Shown piece after piece: positions 22,290 through 34,847 of a stretch of 64,000 nt of DNA (the first letter of the stretch is position 1; each line of letters begins with the position of its first letter). Below the pieces are notes generated by a model that did not search any database, was not told where the DNA came from, and saw only the letters and a program-made list of their open reading frames with translations. Source of the DNA: Candidula unifasciata. Its lineage: Eukaryota > Mollusca > Gastropoda > Stylommatophora > Geomitridae. A program made the translations under genes and the position numbers. The stretch spans positions 266,001-330,000 of the forward strand of contig CAJHNH020006601.1 of NCBI GenBank assembly GCA_905116865.2. The letters are read 5' to 3'.

Positions 22290-22600
22290 CATTCATTTTG
22301 TCGCCTCCGGACTGCTGCCCAAAGGTTTACTATACCTTCCTGAGATTTGAAAATCTCAGTCTTGACGGTAGACCAGCAATGCAGATCCCAGATATCCTGT
22401 TCAATCTCTAAAGGGCTTATAATTTTAGCACAAGTAACGGCTGCACCATCCAGGTGTAACCTGCAGTCCTGTGTGGGCAGGGAAGATGTTTTAATTTGTT
22501 TAAAGATGTATAAACAACTGTAATATCTCCTATATTTTATTCGTCTACCTCCTGAGGGAGGAGGCTGAGGAAATATACCAACGACCCTCGCCACTGCGCA
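22290..22600. repeat. dispersed repeat, inverted relative to 24030-24090
   Basis: ACCTGCAGTCCTGTGTGGGC and AGGGAAGATGTTTTAATT occur here, and their complement occurs at 24030-24075. Family unknown. Confidence 0.55.
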
Positions 22601-24260
22601 AGCGCTGAGAGATCTGTCCTCACAGTTCTACGGGTCCACCATTTGTAGTGCACGGGCGCCGCACCCTCTTTAGTGTGAGAAAAGTCGTCTGCTTATGTTG
22701 TTCCAGGATTGCTTATTTCTTCCCTTCATATCCAAATATTTCGATGTTATCTTAAGATTCATTAACACCGGGTAAGTTATCTTGTTCGTCTTGTCGATGA
22801 ATCATAATGAAAGTATGCATTCACGTGCTTATTGTTGGATACTAATTCGTTTGTAATGTAAAGAAAAAGACGATATGGGTGTTTTTCTTTCTATATGATT
22901 CATATGTAAATGTCACGGCGTATCTCTAAAGTTATTTTATTACAGAGGCTCGTTTTAGGAAGGGATTAAGAGATATATCCACACATTTTTATGTGTGGCA
23001 AATAATTATCTAAGAATATTGCAATGCACGGTGCATACATTTCTTTTATCGCTCTCCGTGCACATAATTTCAAGTTAATTTATGATTCAACACCAAAAAT
23101 AAATTACCCCGTTGTCTTTAAAAAAAAAAGCAATTCAAAGTGTGTCTGAGTATCATTCGCGTATACAGAAAATGCTCTTTTAAACTGGTGTATTAGTAAT
23201 GCTCGTTAATTCATCCACGTAAACGTGGACTTTTAATGCAATGTATTATTCTCAATGAAAGAACTTGGCTGGACAAATCTCATTCTCATTTAGTAATCCA
23301 AGATGGCGGTGTGAGCATTCTGCAGTAGTATTCCATAGCAGTCGCCAGACCCATCACAGAAGTCATTATTTATGTTCACATATATTACCAACTAAATCAG
23401 TGTTTCTACTTTCTGCACAAGGACCATGTACTACCTACTGCAGTCAAATGATAGCCAGTGTTTTAACATCTGAATAATATTGGTAATTTGAATTGTTTGG
23501 GTTTAATAACACTCACTTCTTGCTGTTCTCTGTACTTTACTTAGCAATCATCATGTCTATCCACATATTATGTCATTACTCTGTCATTACTAAGTAGTGT
23601 TACTTAACTCCTTGTTTGCTGAACTCTTTGATATGAAGCAGTGGTACTTTAGCTCCTTGTTTGCTAAAGAGTTGAGTACAAAATCAATAAATAACTGAAA
23701 CTGAGTTAAGAACTGACATCATACCAATTGGGAGATTCCCATAATCATAAGCTCCACATCCTCATCTTCGCCTCCAGCTCAGTGTTCTAATTCATATTGT
23801 ACCGTTAGCAGTCTCTTGCCTTTTTCCTGACTGTTGAGTGATGGCCAGATCCCCTAATGACTCACCCTGCCCTGCATGCACCTTTCTCTTCAAACTAATG
23901 ATCGATTTGGGCCTCTGCACTGTTCACTTGCTCTCAGAAAACCACCACAACATGTAGCTTATAATACATCACATAGTTGACTACCACATTGTGTACAACC
24001 AGCCGGTCTGGCTAGATCTTGTACTTGCAAACAAAATTAAAACATCTTCCCTGCCCACACAGGACTGCAGGTCACCTGGCTGGTGCACAGTTTATTGCCT
24101 GGCATGTTTTTCTGTCTCTCGCCTATTGCTCCACTATAGAGTTGCACCCTTTGGTAGGCTGTACAGTGTGACAACACACAATGTGATTTGTTTCATTTGA
24201 AAGGATTCATGTTTTATACTTTATTATTAGTTTATTTAACGGTGTTCCCTTGTGTGTTCT
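22601..24260. other. no gene seen
   Basis: Mostly unique AT-rich sequence. A short CpG-containing patch with AAGATGGCGG occurs at about 23300, and a reverse copy of the 22.4-kb repeat at 24030-24090. Confidence 0.4.
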
Positions 24261-24264
24261 GGGA

Positions 24265-24540
24265 TCGCTTTATTGGCGGTGAAAAGGATAGACCCACTGC
24301 ATCCCACTCCTATCAAGCATGTTGTAAAAGTTGAATAAATAGGGGTGTTTTCTTTGAAGTGGAGTGCATTTGCCCAAGAAGTGAGGAAGTAACAGACTGC
24401 ATACAAGTAAGCAAGATCTGTAAAGTGGATGTGCAAGCAGAACACAAGTTGTGGAAGAAGACTTAAGTCCAGATGGGGGGCAGACAACCACAACTTTTTG
24501 CCTTAGTTTACAGCAGATGAATGCTAAGAAGGAGAAGAAA
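24265..24540 (+). repeat. GAA retroposon copy (plus)
   Basis: ATAGACCCACTGCATCCC, CAAGCATGTTGTAAAAG, CAAGATCTGTAAAGTGGATG and CAGATGAATGCTAAGAAGGA follow the family order to a short GAA-like tail. Confidence 0.85.
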
Positions 24541-24774
24541 AACAGATGTAACTCACTATAGTAACACCATTTATTTGTGCATATGGATGTAAGTGGGCAG
24601 ACATGTGAGAAAAATATTTGGCCTTTTCAGACACAACAAAATATTAGAATGAACAATCAAACTTTATTTTAAAAGGGTCTCAAATTGGGCCTGCAGGACT
24701 GCCTTACATTTGACCCTTCTAAACATTCATATAACCAAATGCAAGGGATAAAACACAAAGGCATAGATGGTAAA

Positions 24775-24870
24775 ATATTCTGGAGAGGACTGCAGCCCAG
24801 GACTGGACGAACAACCAGAACTTTCCGCCAGAGTGTACAGCTGGTGAACGTGAAGAAGAAGACACGTCCA
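24775..24870 (+). repeat. GAA retroposon, 3' fragment
   Basis: GACTGCAGCCCAGGACTGGA, CGAACAACCAGAACTTTCCG and GGTGAACGTGAAGAAGAAG are the last ~95 bp of the family. Confidence 0.85.
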
Positions 24871-24884
24871 CAAACTCATGCACT

Positions 24885-25860
24885 CATCACCCACTTACAT
24901 ACACGCATTTGCATACATGCATATGTACATACATACATATATACATGCATGCATGCATACATACAAAACATGTATATTCATACATGTATACATACATATG
25001 TACACACATACATATACATCTACATGCATATATACATACAAACACACACACATACATACTTACTTAACTACCTATGGATTCAGTACATTAAGATGTCTTT
25101 GTCTTCTTCTTCTTCTTTCTTCTTCTTCATTCTTCTTCTTCTTTTTCTTTTTTCTTCTTTTTCTTCTTCTATTTCTTCTTCTGCTTCTTCTTCTATTTCT
25201 TCTTCTCCCTTTTTTCCTCTTCCTCTCTTCTTCTGCATTGGTAATGTGTGCGTGTGTGTCTGTGCGTGTGTATCTGCATGTGTGACAGTGTGCGTATGTC
25301 TGTGTGACTTGTGTTTCTCTGTGTGTTTGTAGTCTGTGGGTGTGTTTGTGTATGTCATGTGTGTGTCTGTGTGCGAATGTGTCTGTGGGTGTGTGTCTGC
25401 GTGTATCTGTGTGTGTGCCTGTGTGTATGCCTCTGCATGTCTGTGGTTGTGTGTCTGTGAGTGTATGTGTCTGCGTGAGCATCAGTGTGTGTGTCTGTGA
25501 TTGTGTGTGTGTATGTGTGTCTGCAGTGGGGGTCTGTGTGCCTGTGTGTTTGTGTGTGTGTGTGTGTCTGCATCTATGTGTGTGCATGTATGTGTGTGTG
25601 TTCACGTGTGTGAGTTTGCGTGTGTGTCTGCAGGTTTGTGTGTCTGTATGTGTGTTTGTGTCTGTGTGCATATGTGTGTTTGTGTGTATGCCTGCATTTG
25701 TTTCTGTGGGTGTGTCTGTGTATCTGTATGTACACACGTATGTGTATATGTATGTATGTAGGTAGGTAGGTAGGTAGGTAGGTATGTATGTGTAGGTAGC
25801 TGGGTGAGTGGGGGTATGTTTATTTTTGTGTGTGTGTGCACGCGCACTAGTGTGTGCATG
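24885..25860. repeat. composite microsatellite block: CATA, CTT, TG and GTAG
   Basis: CATA-type repeats (24890-25075), CTT-rich (25097-25215), degenerate TG with TCTG spacers (25235-25740) and GTAGGTAG (25755-25795). Long Cys/Val-rich frames on one strand and Thr/His-rich frames on the other are purely compositional. Confidence 0.95.
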
Positions 25861-26354
25861 CATTTTACCAATGATTTTTATTAAAAAATGTTGGTGTTCA
25901 TAATATGCATATTTGCGTATGAATATAAAATGCAACTGCAGTGTGAAAGACTGGTGCTTGGATGGGCCGAATGTAAGGCTGGCCTGCGTGCCAACTTTGT
26001 TACCCTTTGAAAATAAAGTTTGTTTGTTCATTCTTCTTCCTTCACCTGCTCTTCCTTTTCTTCTTCTGTCCTTCTTTTAGAAAACCTTATATATCAGAAA
26101 GCCTGTAGCCTTGATAAAAGCTATCTTACAATCCAGATCTTCTTGTGTGGCACACAATTTTGTTTTGATTATTGATGTTGGAATAGGCAGATTGTTTCTT
26201 TGTTAGCAGCATACAGTCTACATTGTTGGAGTACATGCTGAGCATTTTCAGGTGCCAAATTGCAGGGACACACCTCAGTGTTTCCAGTACTGCAGAAAGA
26301 CATTATTCTCATCTTTTTCTTGTAGAGTGGTACTTAGATCATACAGCTTTCCAT

Positions 26355-26625
26355 ATGGGATCTGGAGCCCCATTGTGGGGAAGACAAGAATAGACCCACT
26401 AACTCTTCAATAAACATGTAGTAAGAGTTGACTAATTGGGAGCTTCCTTTGAAAATCGAGTGCATCTTCTTGAGAGGCAAGGAGGCGACAATCTGCATAC
26501 AAATATGTCAGATCTGTAACTTGGATGCGCATGCAACTGGGGTTCTGGAACAAGACTACAGTCCAGAGGTGGATGAACAACCAGAACTTTCTCTGTGGGA
26601 GTTTACAGCCCATGAATGTAAAGGA
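26355..26625 (+). repeat. GAA retroposon copy (plus)
   Basis: Starts GGAGCCCCATTGTGGGGAAG and includes GTCAGATCTGTAACTTGGAT and GTCCAGAGGTGGATGAACAA. The tail is reduced to AAAGGAGTCGAAGA. Confidence 0.85.
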
Positions 26626-26879
26626 GTCGAAGATCATACAGCTCATGGCTTGTCTATGACATTTGTCATTATCAGTTGAGGTGAATCTTTGTTCTCATTG
26701 ATGAAGTTGTCAAACCATTTGCCTCAAGCTCTCAAGGTTGTTAGTACATTTTACAGTTGTGTCATTTGGTTTATGATCATGAATGCAGTCTTTACAGAGA
26801 AACAGCCACATGGGTTAAAACCGGTGCATTGAAGTCGATACATTTAACTTCAACTTTACTACGATTTAATTTGGATAGA

Positions 26880-27260
26880 AAAGGTGAAGAGCTAGAAAAA
26901 ATCCTGTTTAATTGGATGTGAATTATGGACAGTCAGCAGATAGGTATTGGTGTCTCTGAAGCGGTCAGGGTGCAGTCGTGTAAGGAAATGAGCAGGCTGA
27001 GGGGCTTGCAGGTATGGCTTCAGTGGATGGTGGGCGGGTCATGGACCAGGCTGATATACTGAATACTCTATGAGAAGTAGGATATTTGCGAGAACCAAGT
27101 GATAAATTTGAATCTTCAAACATGACCAGACTGCAAGAACAGCAAGTGAAAAGGGGTGTGGCCAGATTATAGCACTATGTGAAGGAAGACCAAAGAAAAA
27201 TGAATAAGAAACCAACACAGAACTGTTGTCATCAGAATTTATATGCATCAATATTTACTG
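26880..27260 (+). repeat. dispersed repeat shared with 51955-52300
   Basis: ACCAGACTGCAAGAACAGCAAGT resembles ACAAAACTACAAGAACTTCATGT at about 52118, with similar downstream order (CAGCCA/GGCCAG, AAAGAA, AACCAACA, AACTG). Family not recognised. The motif order suggests a decayed transposon. Confidence 0.4.
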
Positions 27261-27784
27261 AGGAGAGGATACAGGTAGTTATGGACTGAATGATTCAATG
27301 TGTAATGAGGATAATCTGTCGACTAACAAACTATCTGAACACTGCTGAGATGTGGTTGTATAGATAAATAAGACCATGCAGGACAGGTTAAAGGCTTTAT
27401 GAAAATGTCTAGAAAAGACCACCACTGTGTGTTTTCTAGGAAGAAGACCACCTTGTGTTAATTTTGACAGGAATGTTGAGAGCTGACATTCAGAAAGCAG
27501 TGGCGACCTACTGAACATAAAATTGCCTGATAAAACCAAACACAACTCCCCCCCCCCCCCCCTCCCAAATTGAAAAAATTGGTGATCAGCTTCTTCTAGA
27601 AGGAAAATTAATTCCCAAAGTCAACTTGTTCAACCTGTCATAACTGCCTCTATTCACCACTTTTACAGTGTAAGCAGGGGAATCTTTGAGCCTCACATTT
27701 AGGGCCAAATGGCTAGATATTTTCCCTACTGCTGAGTCAGAAGAGGAAAAGAACAGTCACTAACTTTCTTAATTATGTGACCTA

Positions 27785-28020
27785 TCATTACAATCAAGAA
27801 ATGCTGGTATTTTGCCATTTAGTCTGCTATAGAACCTCTCCCCCCCCCCCCCCACCCCCTTCATCATACACACACTACACACACACAAACATAAAGGCTC
27901 ATACCTATCAATAGAATAAAGAATGGCCGGTATTTTGCCACATAGTCTGCTATAGGATCCCCCCCCCCCCCCCCAACCCCCATAAACACACACAAATATA
28001 TATCACAAACATAAAGGCAC
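27785..28020. repeat. ~130-bp direct duplication with C tracts
   Basis: GGTATTTTGCCA..TAGTCTGCTATAG followed by a C run, CACACACAA and CATAAAGGC occurs at about 27807 and again at about 27931. Both C runs (27839-27852, 27959-27974) lie inside the duplicated unit. Confidence 0.85.
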
Positions 28021-28239
28021 TGAGAGAATTACATGTGTTGAAAAACCAACATCAAACTCAGAGATGAAAGAAATCTACCCCAGAGACATGAAACAGACAT
28101 AGTCTCCCTTGTCTGACGCAATATTTCAATGCACTCCTCACTTTTATTCCCCCTTTTCTGAAATGTTGCAACATTGCTAGCTACCTACAATCTCAAATCA
28201 TTTCATTAGGGATATGGAGATAAATAAATATCCCAAAGT

Positions 28240-28410
28240 TTCACATGCCTAGGGTGGGGGGGGGGGGGGGGACACTACTCTCTAATAAACATGCCACAAA
28301 TGGTGAATAATGGAGGTTCTGCTGAAATCAGATGTGCTGGGCCAAAAATGAAAATACTGCAGCCTAGCTAAAAACCGCAACATGCCAACTGCCCTTTGAC
28401 GAGCAAATGT
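28240..28410. repeat. poly-G-headed repeat shared with 59250-59360
   Basis: A G run of about 16 (28254-28271), then AATAAACATGCCAC and ACTGCAGCCTAGCTAAAAAC, CAACATGCCAACTGC. A similar ATTGCAGCCTAGCAGTAAAC, CAACATGCCAACCAC follows the G tract at 59.24 kb. Confidence 0.6.
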
Positions 28411-28529
28411 GGGGTGGGGGGAGAAATTCTAGTTCTGTATCTCTTCAAGGTATTTCTCAGAGAAACCAAGTTAGTGAAGACAGGAAGTGGTCATCTCTGC
28501 CTAGTATAAAACTGTTTACTATATGGCTT

Positions 28530-28625
28530 CTCTCTCTCTGTGTCTCTCTCTCTCTCTGTGTCTCTCTGTCTCTCTCTGTGTCTCTCTCTCTCTGTGTGTC
28601 TCTCTGTCTCTCTCTGTCTCTCTCA
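28530..28625. repeat. (CT)n/(GTCT)n microsatellite
   Basis: An imperfect TCTCTC array with TGTG interruptions. Confidence 0.95.
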
Positions 28626-28679
28626 TATAAATGGTGATTAATAACTGAAATTCTGCTAAGAGATTTTCTCATATTGTTT

Positions 28680-29424
28680 CATTACAGTTGGTATTAGGAG
28701 AGAGCTACAGGCAGTACAGGCCAAGGATCTCTAGGAGTCAGTGAAGCATTGCCTCCTGTGGGTAATGCAACACTGTAGCAGGTCTGAAGATTGGTAGTTC
28801 CTCCGTTTCTATTTCTACAGCTGCCACATATATCACAATTACAGGTGAGTTGTCTGTATGTCCCATTTTTGCTGTTGCTGTTACTGTTAATATACTCTGC
28901 TACACTCCATACATGCACTAGGTGTTCAGTCTTTTGTATGCTGCTGAGACATGGAGAGGCTTGTGGTGGTAGCATGGTGATTGTATATCCAATTCAGTCT
29001 TTTAATTTCACTTTCCTCTTATTTGATGGCATATTCCTACGGGCACTGGCATGTTGTTTATCCTCTTTCTTTCTTTGTCTTTGATTCTTTCTCTGTCTAT
29101 CTGTCTGTCTTTTGCTTTCACTCTCTCTGCCTCTCTCTCTCTAATTTCTGACAGAAGATTTCCATGCACATCACCCAGCGTTGCTGCAACACTCAGCGAC
29201 TAAACTGCAGAAAGTATATCCATCCTCATTACATAGTAGGTCATTTGCAAAACATGACTCTTATCTACTGTTTCCCAGAAAATAAGACAGGGTTTTATAT
29301 TAATTTTTCTGCTAAAAAAAAAGCAGTAAGGTTCTTTATTCTTCGGATGTCTCTTTTTTTTTTTTTCCGGTACAGATATTTTTATTTATTAATGTACATA
29401 ATTCTGCATGTATTCTGATAGTCA
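28680..29424. other. no gene seen
   Basis: Low-complexity CT-rich patch at 29060-29150. Other short frames have no family signal. Confidence 0.4.
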
Positions 29425-29580
29425 TGTCCTCTTCTTCTTAAAAGTTCTGGTGGTTCTTTCACCTCTGGACTTTGGTTTTGTTCCATAACCATAGTTTTGT
29501 GCGCACATCTACTTTACAGATCTGGCTTATATATTTGCAGATTGTTATTTCCTTGCCTCTCAGGCAGATAGGGAACTCAG
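29425..29580 (-). repeat. GAA retroposon, partial (minus)
   Basis: TCCTCTTCTTCTTAAAAG, TCTGGACTTTGGTTTTGTTC, TTTTGTGCGCACATCTACTT and TTGCCTCTCAGGCAGATAG: the 3' half of the family. Confidence 0.8.
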
Positions 29581-30659
29581 AACTTTGCCCATATACAGGC
29601 ACCACAAAATACTGAACGTGCTGCTGACATATTCTCTACATGCAGTAGAGAGGTCTCAGATCTGGCCACCTGACATTGCAGTGGAAACAAAACTGTATAG
29701 ATCAGTGGAGGACTTAGGTTGCCCCACAGATTCATAGAGGCCTGTAACCTCATTTGAAAATCACTGGAGGGAAGTGAAAAGAAGACAGGAAGATTGAGGG
29801 CATATGCCCTAAAGTGGGTCCAAGAGCAAAAGACAGGACATCTTGGTATGAATTGGTTAAGGGCACATGTCCTGAATTCGGGACACAAGAATATGTGGTA
29901 CAAGACCTTGTGGCAAGGCCTTAGAGCCTGCAATATCCATTGTGGGTAGCCACTTGTGCAGCAGATCAACCAGGATTGTGAAGATGCCACATCCTCATTA
30001 ATATTCCTCACAAAAACTGCAGTGCAGACAAGCTCCGTGATGTTGAGTATGTAGAGTACACTTCATGACTTCATGATTAGAGTTCAAGGTATGCAGAAGT
30101 TTGAAGGTAACTCAGCCTAGAAACCAGGGAAAAGATGGAGAATATGTTTCTGGTTTTCTGTCCGGCTGCAAGACTTTCAGCATTAACTGCATGTGTCCCA
30201 AGGAGCGCTTAACTCTTTTGGCCCCAAGCAACACCTGGTGTGTATAGCTCTCTACCACTTTATATGCGTGGTATGCTCTCCCACCTTTTATATTTGGTCA
30301 GAATATACTGAGGATGTTTGGCTTCCACAAAGGTCACTACCGCTGTAGATTTTGCCACTTTGAATTTAATTAATTCACGATTTTCAGTATGTTTCCTCTT
30401 CTTATCTTTACCTATCTCTAGTTAAACCTTCTTGTACCATTAGACGCTAATAACTACAGTAGTTTAAATGAGATGGAACTTTTTGCGCCATTGGTGCATA
30501 CGGTGTCCATTGGTGCATACGGTGCCAGCCCCATATTTTATTAACCAATTGGCACTAGGTGAGCCATGTCAGTGCCATTTACTTCCCATGATATTTTCTG
30601 GCACCTATTTTAGACTAAGCCACTAAAAAAGCTTATTTTAATTATAACAATCCTAGATG

Positions 30660-30850
30660 CGGATATTCAAACCAGTCAGCTTTCACCACGGCCACTCCCG
30701 GGGAACTGTCTTTATTACCTGTATTTATCCTGAAATGATACCAAGTGAAAAGTAGAACCAGCCAGCTTCACATAATTACAAACACAAACAGCAAGTGAAC
30801 TTTGTGACTAGAGAGCCTTCATCAGCACATTAAAGTAATCTACAATACTA
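30660..30850 (-). mobile_element. Penelope-like element terminal fragment (minus) with hammerhead-like core
   Basis: On the minus strand, 30825 downwards reads CTGATGA, a GGCT-CTCT-AGTC stem-loop (one G-U pair), ACAAAG, then TTTGTGTTTGTAATTATG and TGAAGC. It is the same element as at 21640-21840. The GAAA box is ACAAA, so it is decayed. Confidence 0.6.
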
Positions 30851-31149
30851 CAGATAGGAAGAAGAATATATAAAATCACTAACTGACGTGCCTCTGGTAA
30901 AAGTCACATCTCTCTGTGGCTAGTATAACATGTGACATGTTGTGGCCACCAGAAAATTAGAAATGGCCAGACAAAGCGCTGAGGGACAAGGGCCACAACT
31001 CACAGGTGTTAGATAAAACTGTGTTGGGCGTCAAGTCCCCTAAGTGCCTTACTATTAGGGCCACTGAGAGGGGGTGTGGCGGTTTTTGAGAGAAATACTT
31101 GAAATGACTATATTGGATGGTCATAACCTACTGTATTTATCGGTATTTA

Positions 31150-31345
31150 CCCATTTTTATGGCGGAGTTAGGGAAGGGGGGGTGGTTTGAGCCCTAGGAT
31201 TTAAGCCAGCATGGCTAGTGCAGTCGCTGCAAAGGAAGTTGTGCCCCAGACAGAAAAAAAAATGTCCGTCGCCTTACCGAAGAATCGAACCAGGGTCTCC
31301 TCCATAAGATATCAGCGTAAATCTCTTACATCATCTGCAAGAGTG
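31150..31345 (-). repeat. tRNA-type SINE family D (minus)
   Basis: A reverse B-box (AGAATCGAACCAGGGTCTCC) and the body block GACAGAAAAAAAAATGTCCG, with TTTAAGCCAGCATGGCTAGT, mirror the plus copy at 39900-40110. Confidence 0.7.
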
Positions 31346-32880
31346 AGTTATCAGCAGTCAGCAGAATAACACACCCTTTCACACTGCTGTTTCTTGGGAG
31401 TGGGGCTACAGCGGCGCTAGTGGAACACATCTGTCACAGAGTCCATTCAGGCAAACACACTTGAGTACCTCATTACTGTGCTGGCTGATCTGTAGTTAGA
31501 CACGATCTGGCAAGTGCTGGCTTTTATTTTCTGTTTTCCTCTCCCGTGTAGATGTAGAATTGCCGCGGCCCGCCCGGAACCGACCGTTTCGCTGGCCTAA
31601 TGTCGTCATCAGCCGACAGAGAACTCGGCGGAACCTTAGGCAGGGCTCACATCCGCTCTCGCTGCTGGTCTGGGCACCGCCTCGCACTCTCAACTTGTCT
31701 CCATGGTGCTCGTCTTCTAGGGAGGGAGGGGAATGACTGCCAACACTGCTGTTTTAGTGGAAGTCAAGTTTTCCCGCAGACTATCAGATGGTTTATTTAC
31801 TGGCGTTAGTATGTCTACTGTTCGACATAGCCTGTAATAAGGCTTCCCCCCCCCCCCACAGTGACAGCGATGAACACTCTGTGTCGTTTTCGCGGTCACA
31901 GCAACAGAGTACTTTTAACCCGGACCATTTGCCATAAAGTTGGAACTGCTAACTTCTGTTGCGTGTGGGATGTAGGGGTGAAACTATATTAGGTTCTGTG
32001 AATTTTGTGAAAGATGCAAAGATGTCATGGCTTAAATGTTTCGGTCATTATTGTTTTGCTTCATGTTTTAAAGACAAGGGTAGTGTACCATGGTGAAGGA
32101 ACTGGATGATTTTGATCAACATTAAAACTCAAATTAATCAATTATTATTTTGATCACCTGGATGTGAAGAATCAAACTTGCCAACTTCAGTCGGCAGGGC
32201 TCATTTTGACGGATCCCCCCCCCCCCCATACATGCTACGCTTGTAGACTTTGTTTTACCTTCAAATATGTGTGTGTGTGTGAAAAAGAAGGGGGGGGGTA
32301 GAAAATCATGCTAGAAACAGTTACAACTGTTATAACCATTTGGGATAATGGTGTAACTTGTGAGTGTGCTTCTTTTTATTTTCAAGATATGCACTGTAGG
32401 AAATAGTCATCCAGACATAGCAGAAAAAATGTAGCCTTTGATTGCCTGAAATGGTCTACTTCAGGGAATTGTTCTGCACTTATTTTTTAAGTAAATAGAT
32501 AGAGGAATCTTTTTCTTTTGCCCGTTATCCCTCAGTGGAGCAAATGACCTAAATCAACTCACGCCATTCTTCCTTTTTCTTTGACATCGCATGCACTTAT
32601 TTGTTTCTTGTAGACTGTCTTATAGATGGTTGTTTTTTGTGGGAGGATGAGGTAGCCAAGCCCAACTCTGTCAATAGTCGCCTTTTATGAAGTGTACAGT
32701 AGGGTGCAGTGTGTTCTTTGCTTTTCGTGAGGGCCAAGGTAACACGTGCGGTGTGAAGGTGAAGCATAAACTGCGGAAGTTTATGCCCATTTTATGTCCT
32801 TACTATAAAAAGATCCCCACAGACTGTAATATTCCTTTTCTCGGTTGCTTACATAGTCAGCCTCTCTTTAAATTTCTACT
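31346..32880. other. no gene seen; CpG-containing patch and repeats
   Basis: 31480-31740 is relatively CpG-rich (CCGCGGCCCGCCCGGAAC) and could be a promoter of an unseen transcript. 32515-32740 repeats the 3735-4450 dispersed element. C/G runs occur at 31848 and 32215. Confidence 0.4.
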
Positions 32881-32884
32881 TTTC

Positions 32885-33170
32885 CTGTGTGGCTTCTGGG
32901 GACCCTATTTTTGGGAAATAATAGACCCACTGCTCCTTAACAAGCATGTCGTAGAAGGGGACTTATTAGGGGTGTTTCCTTTGAAGTCAGAGTGTGTCTG
33001 CCTGAGAGGCAACCAGTACTCTTTACACAAATGTCAGACCTGCAAAACGGTTGGACATGCAAAATTCAAATTCTGGGACAAGACCAATGTGCAAGAGTGG
33101 ACGAACAGCTAGAACTTTCCCCTGGAGTTTGCAGCCAATGAACGTTAAAAAGAAAAGAAGAAGAAGATTT
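32885..33170 (+). repeat. GAA retroposon, near full length (plus)
   Basis: TGTGTGGCTTCTGGGGACCC, ATAGACCCACTGCTCCTTAA, CAAGCATGTCGTAGAAG, CCAATGAACGTTAAAAAG and a GAAGAAGAA tail. Confidence 0.9.
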
Positions 33171-33559
33171 CCACTTGGTTCGCAAATCATTGCTCAGGGT
33201 TGTTTCATGTCCGTATAAGATGGTTCACACAGGCTGTGTTATTTTAAGTGGCCTAACCAGATTTTCTTTTAATGGAGAAGAAGAAAAAATAGCACTAATG
33301 CAATAAAAAGAGAAAAAAACCTGTAAACATAAATAATACCATATACAGAAGAATTATCCATGACCTGAGGGTCGCATTTGTCAATGGAATTGACTGCCGA
33401 AGTGAGTTAGTTTATGGACGTGTTCTCTAATGGGCGATAAAAGGCATAACGGAGGAAATTAAGAAAACGGTCAGAATGAAGGTGCGATTTCATAACTTAT
33501 TTGCTGTGCTGCTTGTACGTGTGTCTGTTTTTGCGTGTGTGGATTCAGCAGTTCTATCA

Positions 33560-33800
33560 GTCGTAATTGAATACACAGACAGCAAATGAATGGTTTGAAC
33601 ACTTAGAGAGAATGCCTCGCTACACGATACCATACAAGGCATACATCAAAAGTGGGCGGCGACGTAGAGAAGGAGGTAGATCAAGAACAAAATGGAAATG
33701 AAACAGAGAAATACAACAGCTTACGACGTGTCTGTGGTCGAGGCAGCCAGAAGACAAGAAGGTGAACCTTTTATATCTGTCGACACTCCAAGCGATAAAA
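33560..33800 (+). mobile_element. LINE reverse transcriptase tail
   Basis: The frame reads NGLNT/EWFEHLERMPRYTI, PYKAYIKSGRRRREGGRSRT then KWK: the WFxHLxRM block plus GRxRxGGxRTKW basic tail. 5'-truncated. Confidence 0.75.
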
Positions 33801-34460
33801 AAGAGAAAATGAAGGCGATGCAGTACTACTGAACATGAATTAGCGAAAGTTGTCAGTAAGCCCTCGTCACTATCGATCAGCGTCGTCATAGGAAGGAATC
33901 GATCGGAGGCTGCTCCAGCGTCCTCTGGGTGTGTTCACGCGAAACTGCTCACTCTTTCTTGTGTGAGTAATATTCTCAAGCCTGTGCGGGGAACAGCAAA
34001 CGATCTAGCGACAGGCTTCGTTCTTTGTTAGTCCACAAGTTTTCCTTCTCGACTGCCGGAGCTCAGAGACTTAACAGCTAACGCGTTCTTGCATCTCTCC
34101 GTGGCCGGTAACCTCGATTCAGACTCGTCTACGGTGGCCGCTTTCTGTGTGTAACATACACAACGCTTAACACCGTTCGGCAGTTCCGGTTCTTTATTTT
34201 CCGTTTTTTTTTTTAAAGGAACGAAGGATTTCGATAATCTGCCGGGTTGGCTGTGCATTGATGTGTCAGTTCTGCGCCATGAAAGTTGTCGCTAGACTTT
34301 GTGCCTACTGTCTCTGCCGCTAGTCCCCGACTGTCGTTATGCGCCATTTTCAACCTCTGTGCCCATCTCTCGTTTTATGTTAATGTTTCTTCAATATGCC
34401 TCAGGAAACAGTGCATATGTAATTGGGTGTGCTGGTTCTTACAGCGGATTAAAACATCTT

Positions 34461-34641
34461 TGAATTAACACAATCTTGGACCTAACAATGGCTGCGCTAG
34501 ACAGAGGGGTGTGAGTAACCACGATCGTGTAGCTGTGTTCATTTGGAAGTTGTTGTTAGCGGCAGTTGAGCGACATTCTTTGTACGCGGGACAGTGGACG
34601 TCGCCAGAATACCGGTCGCCTAGCAGCATTATTTTACATTG
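34461..34641 (+). promoter_or_regulatory. possible non-coding first exon/promoter of GNB1
   Basis: The coding exon at 50007 begins with an acceptor, so a 5' UTR exon must exist upstream. This stretch has scattered CpGs and no obvious repeat, and ends in a donor-like ttg|GTAAGT at 34642. It carries only a short ATGGCTGCG start before stops. It is a guess: other CpG-containing stretches (33.9-34.3 kb, 42.7-42.9 kb) could serve equally well. Confidence 0.2.
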
Positions 34642-34847
34642 GTAAGTATTATGCTTCTGTTAGCACGAGTTATTAGGCTCAGCTAGACTGCGACGTCTTT
34701 TCTCAGATGTTACGTAGTGACGACTTCTTCTTGTCTGACTTGTATCTGATTTGTTCTCTATACGTTATGACATCCACCCAGATCTGGTGTATACTCTGAA
34801 TTTTTTTTTTTCTGTTCTTTTGTGTGTGTTTATCTTTTTTTTTTTAA

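Noticed and set aside
22289..22594. 101-residue frame on the minus strand
   Set aside because: It overlaps a dispersed repeat also seen at 24.03 kb, with no family signal.
24685..26031. Cys/Val-rich and Thr/His-rich frames up to 319 residues
   Set aside because: They arise from CATA, CTT and TG simple repeats. Composition alone explains them.
31496..31809. Short frames in a CpG-rich patch as a gene
   Set aside because: Overlapping frames on both strands without splice signals or recognisable domains.
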